Below, one piece after another: positions 15,742-22,606 of a DNA stretch of 32,862 nucleotides; the stretch's first letter is position 1, and each line of letters opens with the position of its first letter. The DNA lies in NCBI GenBank assembly GCA_012518975.1, contig JAAYRC010000206.1:1-32862 (forward strand), read 5' to 3'. The stretch comes from Clostridiales bacterium (lineage in GTDB: Bacteria > Bacillota > Clostridia > Lachnospirales > Lachnospiraceae). The translations under genes were made by a program, and so were the position numbers. A model generated the notes under the pieces. The model saw nothing but the letters and a program-made list of their open reading frames with translations. It had not been told where the DNA came from and ran no database searches.

Positions 15742-16863
15742 ATGATAGAGGTTAGGGAGCTAGCAAGTAAAAAGGAGCGCCGTATTTTTGCATCCTTTAA
15801 TGCGGAAATGTATAAGGATGTAGAGCAGGCTATCCCAGACATTGTGTCAGATGAATATAATAACTTTAATCCTAGAAAGAATCCTGCATATGAATATTGT
15901 AGGGTGAAGCAATTTCTTGCATATAAGGATGGTAAGTGTGTTGGAAGAATTGCAGCTATAATAAATGATGCTGCAAACTCAAAATGGGAGACAAAACGCA
16001 TAAGGTTTTCTAGAGTGGATTTTATTGATGACTATGAGGTGTCCAAGGCCCTATTTAAGGCTGTAGAGGATTGGGCTAGGGCGGAGGGATTGACACAAAT
16101 TCATGGTCCTATAGGTTTTTGTGATTTGGACCAGGAGGGAATGTTGGTTGAGGGCTTTGATATAGAGGGTATGTTTATTACCATATATAATTATCCCTAT
16201 TATATTAAGCATATGGAAAAGCTGGGATTTATAAAAGACATTGATTGGGTAGAGTATCTTATAAAAATGCCCGAAGAGCCAAACAAAAAATTAAATGATC
16301 TTTCAAAACTTGTTTTAAAAAGATATAAATTAGACTTAATAGAGCCCAAATCTCGAAGGGAGATTAAGCCTTACCTACCCAAGATATTTGAGTTGCTTAA
16401 TATAGCCTATAAGGATTTGTATGGGACAGTAGAATTAAGTCAAGCTCAGATAATGAAATATTATCATCAATTTATACTATTGGTAAATGTAGAATATGTT
16501 AAGCTTGTTATGGATGAAGAGGGAGAACTGGTAGGCTTTGCTCTTGCAGTACCATCCATGAACCGGCCTGTTAAGAAAAGTAATGGCCGACTTTTCCCCT
16601 TTGGCTGGTATAGGATATTAAGAGCGCCTTTTGCAAAAACAGAGGTATTGGACCTGTATTTAATTGGAGTGGTGCAAAGGATGCAGAATAAGGGCTTAAC
16701 AGCTATTTTAATGCACTCTATGACGGAATCGGCTAGAAAAAACAAGGTTAAATATGCTGAGACAGGTCCTGAGCTTGAGACGAATGTCCAGGTACAGGCA
16801 CTATGGAAGCATTATGAAACTAAGCAGCATAAGCGTAGACGCTGCTGGATTAAAGATATATAG
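15742..16863 (+). CDS. GNAT-like acetyltransferase family protein (substrate unknown)
   Basis: A 373-residue soluble protein that looks like a two-lobe GNAT-fold acyltransferase. The first lobe has FLAYKDGKCVGRIAAIIN and HGPIGFCDLDQEGMLVEGF; the second has EEGELVGFALAVPSM and LDLYLIGVVQRMQNKGLTAILMH, where acetyl-CoA binding would be expected. Proteins of this length and pattern are usually annotated as hypothetical or GNAT family, with no proven substrate. I start at 15742, since GGGGTGAG lies just upstream; the longer frame begins without a ribosome site. It is convergent with apbE. Confidence 0.72.
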   Translation: MIEVRELASKKERRIFASFNAEMYKDVEQAIPDIVSDEYNNFNPRKNPAYEYCRVKQFLAYKDGKCVGRIAAIINDAANSKWETKRIRFSRVDFIDDYEVSKALFKAVEDWARAEGLTQIHGPIGFCDLDQEGMLVEGFDIEGMFITIYNYPYYIKHMEKLGFIKDIDWVEYLIKMPEEPNKKLNDLSKLVLKRYKLDLIEPKSRREIKPYLPKIFELLNIAYKDLYGTVELSQAQIMKYYHQFILLVNVEYVKLVMDEEGELVGFALAVPSMNRPVKKSNGRLFPFGWYRILRAPFAKTEVLDLYLIGVVQRMQNKGLTAILMHSMTESARKNKVKYAETGPELETNVQVQALWKHYETKQHKRRRCWIKDI

Positions 16864-16874
16864 GATATTAAAAA

Positions 16875-16917
16875 GGGGACTTTCTCTTAAATATTAGTTG
16901 AGATGTCCCCCATTTTA
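16875..16917. terminator. Terminator between convergent GNAT-like and apbE genes
   Basis: GGGGAC (16875-16880) pairs with GTCCCC (16905-16910), and inner TCTC pairs with GAGA (16900-16903) after a one-base offset. CATTTTATTT follows on the plus strand and a run of A precedes it, which could serve the minus strand. Confidence 0.75.
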
Positions 16918-16918
16918 T

Positions 16919-17959
16919 TTATTTCTTAACTAGTGCTTCAAAGCCCTTGCTGAATTTCATAGACCCATCATGGAATACCCATAGGGCCTCTGTATCCTCT
17001 AAGCTTTCTATAAGAGCGATTCCCTGGTCGTAGGGCATGTTATAAATTGCCGTGGAGAGAGTATCAGCCATGCCAGAATCTTGGCAAATAATAGACACTG
17101 CTGAAAAATAATTTGCAGGCATTAGGGTATCAGGGTCAATAATATGGTGATATTCTTTACCTTCTACAGTGTAGTATCTTTCGTAATCACCACTAGACAC
17201 CAAGGATAAATCCTTTAGGGCAAGAGTAAATAGGCTATACTGGTCTGAATCCTTGTCAGGATTTCTGATTCCTACATTCCATGGAGCATTTTCTTTACCT
17301 TTTCCTCCTATAGCACGGACATTACCTCCGATACTTAATAAGAGGTTTGTATAACCCCTATCTATAGCGGCTTTAGTTACTTGCTCTGTGGCATATCCCT
17401 TAGCTATGGCCCCTACATCTAGGCTCATGTCCTTGTCTTGTAAAAACACTGTTGACTTAGCTTCATCAATAATCAGATTATCCAAATTGGTATGGTTATT
17501 GGCCTCTTTTAATAGGTCCATAGGTGGAAGCTTTGCGTTTGTTGGATCATTAATTCCCTCTGTACGATAATCATGCCACATCTCAAGAACGGACCCCATG
17601 CCTATATTAACTGTACCCTTAGATATCTCATATCCTTTAATAGAATATTTGAGCAAGTCTATTATCTTTGAGTCTACTTTAACTGGCTCTATACCAGCAT
17701 TATCATTAATAGTTTTTATATTATTAATTCCATCATATGAATTATACTTATCATAAAGCTGGTGATATATTTCAAGTTCATCACGTATAAAATTAGCAAG
17801 CTCCTTAAATTCATCTTCATTTTTTGTGTAGGCCACAATTTCTGTAACTGTATTAAATAAGAATAAAAAGCTACCCTCATACTTCTTCGGGGCTTGGCTG
17901 CAAGAACTTGTAATAAGGATCGTTATTATTAGCAAGGATGCAAATATATGTTTTTTCAT
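16919..17959 (-). CDS. apbE: FAD:protein FMN transferase (ApbE), lipoprotein
   Basis: Extracytoplasmic enzyme that splits FAD and attaches FMN through a phosphoester to a Thr or Ser of a target protein. It has 346 residues. The signal peptide (FASLLIITILITSSC) ends in a Cys at 20 that could be lipidated, although the -3 residue is Thr, not the usual Leu. Family motifs are FLFNTVTEIVAYT, LDVGAIAKGYATEQV, LLSIGGNVRAIGG, SSGDYERYY, HHIIDPDTLMPAN and DSGMADTLSTA, the last with metal and FAD ligands. AGGAG lies 9 nt before the ATG. The gene upstream encodes a lipoprotein with flavinylation-like sites, a plausible substrate; the hairpin at 18029 lies between them. Confidence 0.93.
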   Translation of the reverse strand: MKKHIFASLLIITILITSSCSQAPKKYEGSFLFLFNTVTEIVAYTKNEDEFKELANFIRDELEIYHQLYDKYNSYDGINNIKTINDNAGIEPVKVDSKIIDLLKYSIKGYEISKGTVNIGMGSVLEMWHDYRTEGINDPTNAKLPPMDLLKEANNHTNLDNLIIDEAKSTVFLQDKDMSLDVGAIAKGYATEQVTKAAIDRGYTNLLLSIGGNVRAIGGKGKENAPWNVGIRNPDKDSDQYSLFTLALKDLSLVSSGDYERYYTVEGKEYHHIIDPDTLMPANYFSAVSIICQDSGMADTLSTAIYNMPYDQGIALIESLEDTEALWVFHDGSMKFSKGFEALVKK

Positions 17960-18028
17960 ATTGAAATACTCCTATAAAATCTTTTTAGTTAATTAATATT
18001 TATAATCGTAGGATAGCATATAAAACAT

Positions 18029-18072
18029 GGGGTTGCAAAACATTTTAGTTATCTAATATGTTTTGCAACCCC
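18029..18072. terminator. Long hairpin between the lipoprotein gene and apbE
   Basis: GGGGTTGCAAAACAT (18029-18043) pairs perfectly with ATGTTTTGCAACCCC (18058-18072), and inner TTAG/CTAA continues the stem after one mismatch. TTTT flanks it on both strands. It probably ends the lipoprotein transcript or sets the ratio of lipoprotein to apbE mRNA. Confidence 0.8.
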
Positions 18073-18119
18073 TTTTGGTTTGTAATACAATTATTTAAGT
18101 AAGTATATAAGTATGTGTA

Positions 18120-19151
18120 CTATTTTGCGCTAGCTCCAGCCTTTTCTACTGCTGATATAAAACCATCAATAGTTATTGTAACTGATCCAACCAAATCTTC
18201 ATCAGTAGCCACACCATGTTCTAATGTAAGGCCTGTGATATCGGATATCTTCTTGCCCTTCATATAATTTGAGAATGCCTCTGATTGTTCAAACCACTCT
18301 TTTCCAATATGAGAAGCGGCTTTCATGTTGTAATCATTACCAAGCTCAAGCTTAGTTTTAAAGTCACCTGTAAGCTCAGAGGTAAGCTTGCCCTCAGCGT
18401 TAAAGCTTACATTTGTCTGGGAAGCATCAATGATACTGCTAGTAATGGCACCATTCTTATCAAGGGATACCACATTGTAGTGAGTGTATGCCTGGATTGT
18501 TCCATCTTCATCTGCAGAAGCATTCTTTGCTCCTTTTCCAGCACCAGAGGTAATACCTAGGCCTAACTTATCGTCAGCCTTTGCACCTAAGTCTTTGGCA
18601 TTATTTACAGCCTTTTCAATTGCAGTAAGTATATTAGCGATGTTCATAGTTACAGAGCTAGTAAGATCTTCATCAGTGGGATATCCATTATCGATAGCAA
18701 TACCCTTAACCTCTGCTAGGGTCTTTCCGATAACATAGTTCTCAAGAGCTTCAGCTTGTTCATCCCATTCCTTGCCTATAGGAGAGGCAGCTTTCATGTT
18801 ATAATCATCACCAAGTTCTTTTTTGCTGATAAAGCTTGTTGCTAAATCTGTTGTGATTTCACCAGTAGCTGAAAAGTTGAATTTTGTCTGAATTACATCA
18901 ATGACAATGTTGTTAATAACACCCTTATCATCAACTAAAACAGCAACAGCAGTTGAATCAACCTGGGCTGTTCCATCCTTTTCGTCAGTTGCGTCTTTTG
19001 AACTGCTTGCACTAGTTACAATAGCTAGACCAGTTTTTGCACTAGCGCTCTTGCTGTCGCCACTTTTTGTGCCGTCGTTCTTAGTGCCACATGCAGCAAG
19101 TAAAGACATAGCTAATACAGCTATTAATATAATTGATACTATTCTCTTCAT
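18120..19151 (-). CDS. Tandem-repeat lipoprotein, probable degenerate FMN-binding (flavinylated) protein
   Basis: Surface lipoprotein of 343 residues: the signal peptide ends LLAAC (lipidated Cys21), followed by a Ser/Lys linker. The rest is two homologous repeats (about 39-181 and 195-338). Both contain DG(T)xQ, then ExGDDYNMKAAS or ELGNDYNMKAAS, IGKEW, EQ, and end TDEDL...SVT followed by a helix with A(I/V)EKA. These ends align with the SGAT segment of FMN-binding domains of the NqrC/RnfG type (PF04205): Asp162-x5-Thr168 and Asp319-x5-Thr325 match the Asp-to-Thr spacing of ApbE flavinylation sites. The canonical Gly-Ala is not kept. The next gene is apbE. The FMN assignment is inference; the duplication is seen directly. 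Confidence 0.7.
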   Translation of the reverse strand: MKRIVSIILIAVLAMSLLAACGTKNDGTKSGDSKSASAKTGLAIVTSASSSKDATDEKDGTAQVDSTAVAVLVDDKGVINNIVIDVIQTKFNFSATGEITTDLATSFISKKELGDDYNMKAASPIGKEWDEQAEALENYVIGKTLAEVKGIAIDNGYPTDEDLTSSVTMNIANILTAIEKAVNNAKDLGAKADDKLGLGITSGAGKGAKNASADEDGTIQAYTHYNVVSLDKNGAITSSIIDASQTNVSFNAEGKLTSELTGDFKTKLELGNDYNMKAASHIGKEWFEQSEAFSNYMKGKKISDITGLTLEHGVATDEDLVGSVTITIDGFISAVEKAGASAK

Positions 19152-19198
19152 AATTATTCCTCCAATTGTTATTAAGAATATAACTAAAATGAGATTAA

Positions 19199-19227
19199 AT
19201 GATACTACTTTTATCTTGTATAGTCAA
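19199..19227 (-). promoter_or_regulatory. Promoter of the tandem-repeat lipoprotein gene
   Basis: On the minus strand, TTGACT (19227-19222), a 17-nt spacer and TATCAT (19204-19199). A GGAGG ribosome site lies further downstream, 7 nt before the ATG. Confidence 0.75.
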
Positions 19228-19326
19228 TTGTTTTTTGAAAATCATATAGTAAAATTTTATCTTTTGTTAGTAATTTATTGAGATTGATTAATAAATTACA
19301 TTTTATAAGGAGTAAGTAGCTTAAAA

Positions 19327-19380
19327 TGCTCCTCCAAATCTTGCTACTTTGTATTGAAGTTATCAAGGCTTGGAGGAGCA
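19327..19380 (-). terminator. Terminator of the CotF-like gene
   Basis: TGCTCCTCCAA (19327-19337) and TTGGAGGAGCA (19370-19380) form an 11-bp perfect stem. The loop can fold further through CTTG/CAAG and ACTT/AAGT. On the minus strand the stem is followed by TTTTAAG. Confidence 0.75.
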
Positions 19381-19428
19381 AAAATAAAATGTGTAGTTTT
19401 TGAAATGTAAATGCAGTGACTAATGAAT

Positions 19429-19938
19429 TTAATACATTCCCTTGCTTTGCATGTAGGAAAATATTTGTTCCCCATGCTTTTGTTCTTCTTTTTGGATATG
19501 GTTTAATACATCCCTAACTTGTGCGCTCTTGCATTCAAAAATTGTAGTGTCATAGGTGCTTGATACATATTTTTCGGTACTTAGCATATCAATACACATG
19601 TCCTTATCGGAAGCTTTAAAAGGATTGTTAGGAGATTGGTCGATGGAAGCCTGCTGTGACATAGGCATAGACCCTGTATTTTGTCCAGTTTGTTGTTGCC
19701 CTGTTTGCTGTTGTGAACTTTGGCCAGCCATAGAAGGAACTTGTCCATTCAGTAATTGGTTAATTGTTTGGAGATGCTCTCTTTCCTTTTGTGCAATGTT
19801 CCTAAAAATGGTTTTAAGCTGAGAATCTACAGCTAGATTAGCATAGTTATCATATTTAAGTATGCATTGCTCTTCATGGGTTTTTTGGTCCTGCAAAAGC
19901 AGTTGCTCTTTTGTAGATAATGTCACATTTGTAATCAT
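19429..19938 (-). CDS. Spore coat protein, CotF-like, ferritin-like fold
   Basis: Predicted coat-associated protein of 169 residues, all helical apart from a Gln/Gly/Ser-rich linker (about 66-105). The second half has the Coat F signature MLSTEKYVSSTYDTTIFEC and EEQKHGEQIFSYMQSKG. Each half has a helix pair with metal-ligand-like residues: HEEQC and KEREH (Glu52, His55), then STEKY and EEQKH (Glu152, His155), resembling a ferritin-type di-iron pattern. I start at the ATG at 19938, behind AGGTGAT; the upstream GTG lies inside that ribosome site. It indicates a spore-forming host. I saw no clear sporulation-sigma promoter. Confidence 0.85.
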   Translation of the reverse strand: MITNVTLSTKEQLLLQDQKTHEEQCILKYDNYANLAVDSQLKTIFRNIAQKEREHLQTINQLLNGQVPSMAGQSSQQQTGQQQTGQNTGSMPMSQQASIDQSPNNPFKASDKDMCIDMLSTEKYVSSTYDTTIFECKSAQVRDVLNHIQKEEQKHGEQIFSYMQSKGMY

Positions 19939-19980
19939 ATTTATCACCTCATAGCATAGTATTTCTAGTAAATTAAAAAC

Positions 19981-20000
19981 TATCCAAATATATTTGGATA
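19981..20000 (-). terminator. Terminator of the hxlR-type gene
   Basis: TATCCAAATATATTTGGATA is a perfect 20-bp palindrome. On the minus strand it is followed by GTTTTTAATTT, giving a U run after the stem. It starts 18 nt after the regulator's stop codon. Confidence 0.75.
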
Positions 20001-20017
20001 ATTTTTAGGCTAAGATC

Positions 20018-20452
20018 TTATTTATTTGGGTCCATTACAGTAATCTCATTACGATTAATGGACTTATCACATTGTGGGCAATAGTATTTCAACTCGATAT
20101 TATGACCGCATCCTGAATGGATAAGTTGTTTGTGACATTTTTTCAGATTTCTTTCTCCCCATAATATTATACTATTAAATACATCAGTCAAATCAAGACC
20201 GCTTTTAGTTAAGAAATACCGGTATCTAGGAGGGTGGGACTGGTAAAGTTCTGAACCTATAAGTTCATCCTCCTCTAGGGATTTTAACCTATGGGAGAGT
20301 AGATTAGTTGGAATCCCTTCTAATCTTTGTAGGATTTCGGTATAGGTATTATAGCCCATCATAAGTTGACGAAGGATTAGTAGGGTCCATTTGTCTCCTA
20401 TTATATTGAGTGTTTGTGCTATATTACAGGGAAGATTATATAGGTTTTTCAT
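20018..20452 (-). CDS. HxlR (DUF24) family regulator with C-terminal zinc ribbon
   Basis: Winged-helix DNA-binding protein, 144 residues. The HxlR core is clear: Cys9, then IIGDKWTLLILRQL (17-30), IPTNLLSHRLKSLEEDELI and PPRYRYFLTKSG. A Cys just before helix 1 is the redox or electrophile sensor in YodB, HypR and QorR relatives. The tail carries CH (106-107), CGH (115-117) and CPQC (125-128), which look like a zinc ribbon. I start at the fifth codon of the longer frame (20452), where GGAG is correctly spaced. It lies 52 nt downstream of the CcdA-TlpA gene and may be cotranscribed. Its target may include the azoR/nitroreductase region (inference). Confidence 0.9.
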   Translation of the reverse strand: MKNLYNLPCNIAQTLNIIGDKWTLLILRQLMMGYNTYTEILQRLEGIPTNLLSHRLKSLEEDELIGSELYQSHPPRYRYFLTKSGLDLTDVFNSIILWGERNLKKCHKQLIHSGCGHNIELKYYCPQCDKSINRNEITVMDPNK

Positions 20453-20504
20453 AATAGTCTCCATTCAGCTGCTTATAGGTGGCAGCAAGTTATTATAGTA
20501 TATA

Positions 20505-21881
20505 TTAATTAGTGAAATCTAAGGTTTCTTGTATAACGTTATCCATCATATCCTTTGTAAGCATAGCAGGGACATATCCATAGACGTTACCATTTTTATC
20601 AATAAGGAAGGTGGTTGGGAAGGCATTGATATAATACTCTCTTAATAAGTCTCCTGTCTCATCAAAAACAACAGGAAAGCTATAGTTATTATCATCTAGG
20701 AAAGCAATTATATCCTCCTTGCTTTCGTCAGCATTGTTAGGATAAGCAGAACTTGATGGGTTTGCTACTCCTAGAATAATTACATCCTCATTATTCTCAC
20801 CGTATTCCTTATAAATCTTCTCAATATCAGGCATCTCCCTTACGCAGGGCGGACACCAGGTGGCCCAGAAGTTTAAGAATACTACCTTGCCCTTATAGTC
20901 AGATAGGGTATGAATGTTACCGTATTGGTCGGTCAAGCTAAAATCTATAGCAGGAAATACATCCTCTTGTGGAGCTTTGTCCTCGTGGTCTGCTTGATCA
21001 TTATTAGTGTCTTCCTTGTTAATTATGTCCTCTGTATTATCAGGGACCTGGCTATCTATATTTGATGGACTATTATTATCAGGGGACTCTTCTCCTGTAC
21101 TAGATGAATCGTCTTTGGTCTGACTATTAGAGCTTCCAAAAGGTTGTGACACTTTATTAAGGTATTTTGATATACCATTCATCCAACCTGTAAATGTCAT
21201 AATACCTATTATAATAAGTAGGATGCCACCAATTTTTACAGTGTATTTTAAAAGCTTTTGTTTTGCTTTTAAGAAGCTAAGTACCTGGGTGGTAAATAGG
21301 CCTATTAGTAAAAATGGTATTACAAAGCCTAGTGAATATAGGATAATAAGTAGATTTGCAATCATGCTACTTTTTGCACTAGAAGCTAAAATAAGTACAG
21401 AGGATAAAGCTGGACCTACACAAGGTGTCCATGCAAAGCTGAAGGTAAAGCCCATTAAAAAAGCTATTAATGGATTCATTTTACTGATATTTATGTTTAG
21501 ACGGATTTTTCTTTCCTTCTTAAGAACTTTAAAATCAAAGAGTCCAACTTGATAAAGACCCAGAACTGTAATTATAATACCACCAATTCTAGTAAATAGG
21601 ATTTGATTTTTATTAAAGAAGCTTCCAAGGGCTGTAAAAGCCATTCCTAATAGAAAGAAAGCAAAGGATATCCCCATAACAAAGAATACAGTATGAAGAA
21701 ATACTGTTGATTTTTTGTATGTTATAGTTCCTTCTTCATCTATCTGTTTAGCATTACCGGCTAGGTAACTCATATAAATAGGGATTAGAGGAATTACACA
21801 GGGAGATAAAAAGGATATTAAACCCTCTAGAAACACTAATAAATAACTTATATTACTTAAAGATACAAGATTTTCGAACAT
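20505..21881 (-). CDS. CcdA-TlpA fusion: thiol-disulfide relay protein
   Basis: A single 458-residue polypeptide joining a CcdA-type membrane electron carrier to an extracytoplasmic thioredoxin-like domain. CcdA part (about 10-232): six membrane segments with the two relay Cys in SFLSPCVIPLIP (Cys28) and FAWTPCVGPALSS (Cys154). A Ser/Asp/Asn-rich linker (about 247-308) follows. The TlpA/ResA-like domain has NFWATWCPPC with Cys343 and Cys346, and AFPTTFLID with the cis-Pro. It would carry reducing power from cytoplasmic thioredoxin to surface proteins. I start at 21881, where GGAG lies 7 nt upstream; the longer frame lacks a ribosome site. The HxlR gene follows. Confidence 0.92.
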   Translation of the reverse strand: MFENLVSLSNISYLLVFLEGLISFLSPCVIPLIPIYMSYLAGNAKQIDEEGTITYKKSTVFLHTVFFVMGISFAFFLLGMAFTALGSFFNKNQILFTRIGGIIITVLGLYQVGLFDFKVLKKERKIRLNINISKMNPLIAFLMGFTFSFAWTPCVGPALSSVLILASSAKSSMIANLLIILYSLGFVIPFLLIGLFTTQVLSFLKAKQKLLKYTVKIGGILLIIIGIMTFTGWMNGISKYLNKVSQPFGSSNSQTKDDSSSTGEESPDNNSPSNIDSQVPDNTEDIINKEDTNNDQADHEDKAPQEDVFPAIDFSLTDQYGNIHTLSDYKGKVVFLNFWATWCPPCVREMPDIEKIYKEYGENNEDVIILGVANPSSSAYPNNADESKEDIIAFLDDNNYSFPVVFDETGDLLREYYINAFPTTFLIDKNGNVYGYVPAMLTKDMMDNVIQETLDFTN

Positions 21882-21966
21882 AGATTGTCTCCTTTTCTTT
21901 AATATACTTTTTAAAATAATATCAAAACGCAACATTTACCACTTAGATATGGAAGTAATTGCAACT

Positions 21967-21995
21967 ATTTTATCATTTGGACTTTACTAAGTCAA
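21967..21995 (-). promoter_or_regulatory. Promoter of the ccdA-tlpA fusion gene
   Basis: On the minus strand, TTGACT (21995-21990), a 17-nt spacer and TAAAAT (21972-21967). The inverted repeat AAGTCA-AG-TGACTT (21989-22002) covers the -35, a possible operator. Confidence 0.75.
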
Positions 21996-22075
21996 GTGAC
22001 TTTACAAATTAAAGTTACACATATAATTCATCATTAGATTATTTAGAAACCTATAAGTATAAATCACATAAAGAT

Positions 22076-22104
22076 TTGACATATATAATATATCATGATA
22101 ATAT
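22076..22104 (+). promoter_or_regulatory. Promoter of marR-degV
   Basis: A perfect TTGACA (22076-22081), a 17-nt spacer and TAATAT (22099-22104). The predicted start near 22111 falls inside the palindrome that begins at 22103. Confidence 0.8.
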
Positions 22105-22152
22105 ACTTCTATTATTTTAATTAAAATATTTTAATTAAAATAATAGAAGTAT
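22103..22152. promoter_or_regulatory. 50-bp perfect palindrome at the marR start site
   Basis: Every base from 22103 to 22152 pairs with its partner about a centre between 22127 and 22128, with no loop. Outer arms read ATACTTCTATTA and TAATAGAAGTAT. Inside are two copies of the self-palindrome TTTTAATTAAAA (22115-22126 and 22129-22140). It overlaps the -10 end and stops 3 nt before the ribosome site. The best reading is a double operator for the MarR protein; the transcript could also fold into a hairpin. Confidence 0.85.
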
Positions 22153-22166
22153 TAAGGGAGGAAACT

Positions 22167-22592
22167 ATGCTAGAGAAAGAATTTGAGAGGCTGTATTACA
22201 AGTTTCGGGCTAATTATTGTAAGAATTTGTTTGCAAGTGTAAAGGAAGGAAGTTTGAGTGCTACAGATTCATACTGTCTAGAGGTTATTTTCTTATTAGA
22301 TGGACCTACAGTAAATGAGTTTGCAGACTATATAAGTACCTCCTTACCAAATGCCTCATATCGAATTAATAAGCTGATAGAGAAGGGATATGTTAGAAAG
22401 CAAGTTTCAGAATATGATAAACGAGAATATATTCTTGAGGTTACTGATGAATTTCTTAATCGATATGGTGCCAATACTAGCTTTAATAGTAAATTAATGG
22501 CCGGTATTAGAGAACAATTTACTGATGATGAAATCTACGTGCTAGAAGGCATGATTAAGAGAATTGTAGAAGATATTATGGAGAATAAATAA
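22167..22592 (+). CDS. MarR family transcriptional regulator
   Basis: Winged-helix dimeric regulator, 141 residues. The recognition region is PTVNEFADYISTSLPNASYRINKLIEKGYV and the wing carries the MarR Asp-Lys-Arg motif (SEYDKREYILEVT), flanked by N- and C-terminal dimerisation helices. GGGAGG lies 5 nt before the ATG. It sits directly behind the palindromic promoter and 14 nt ahead of degV, so it probably represses its own operon. Because DegV proteins bind fatty acids, a FabT-like lipid-sensing role is conceivable, but nothing in the sequence proves it. Confidence 0.92.
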   Translation: MLEKEFERLYYKFRANYCKNLFASVKEGSLSATDSYCLEVIFLLDGPTVNEFADYISTSLPNASYRINKLIEKGYVRKQVSEYDKREYILEVTDEFLNRYGANTSFNSKLMAGIREQFTDDEIYVLEGMIKRIVEDIMENK

Positions 22593-22606
22593 GAGGGAGA
22601 AAATTT

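Noticed and set aside
18285-19281. Plus-strand reading frames opposite the tandem-repeat lipoprotein gene
   Set aside because: They mirror the real gene, whose signal peptide, repeats, ribosome site and promoter are all on the minus strand.
22103-22152. The 50-bp palindrome as a transcription terminator or insertion-element end
   Set aside because: It lies between a strong promoter and a ribosome site, is AT-only in its core with no T run after it, and has no transposase or target duplication nearby.
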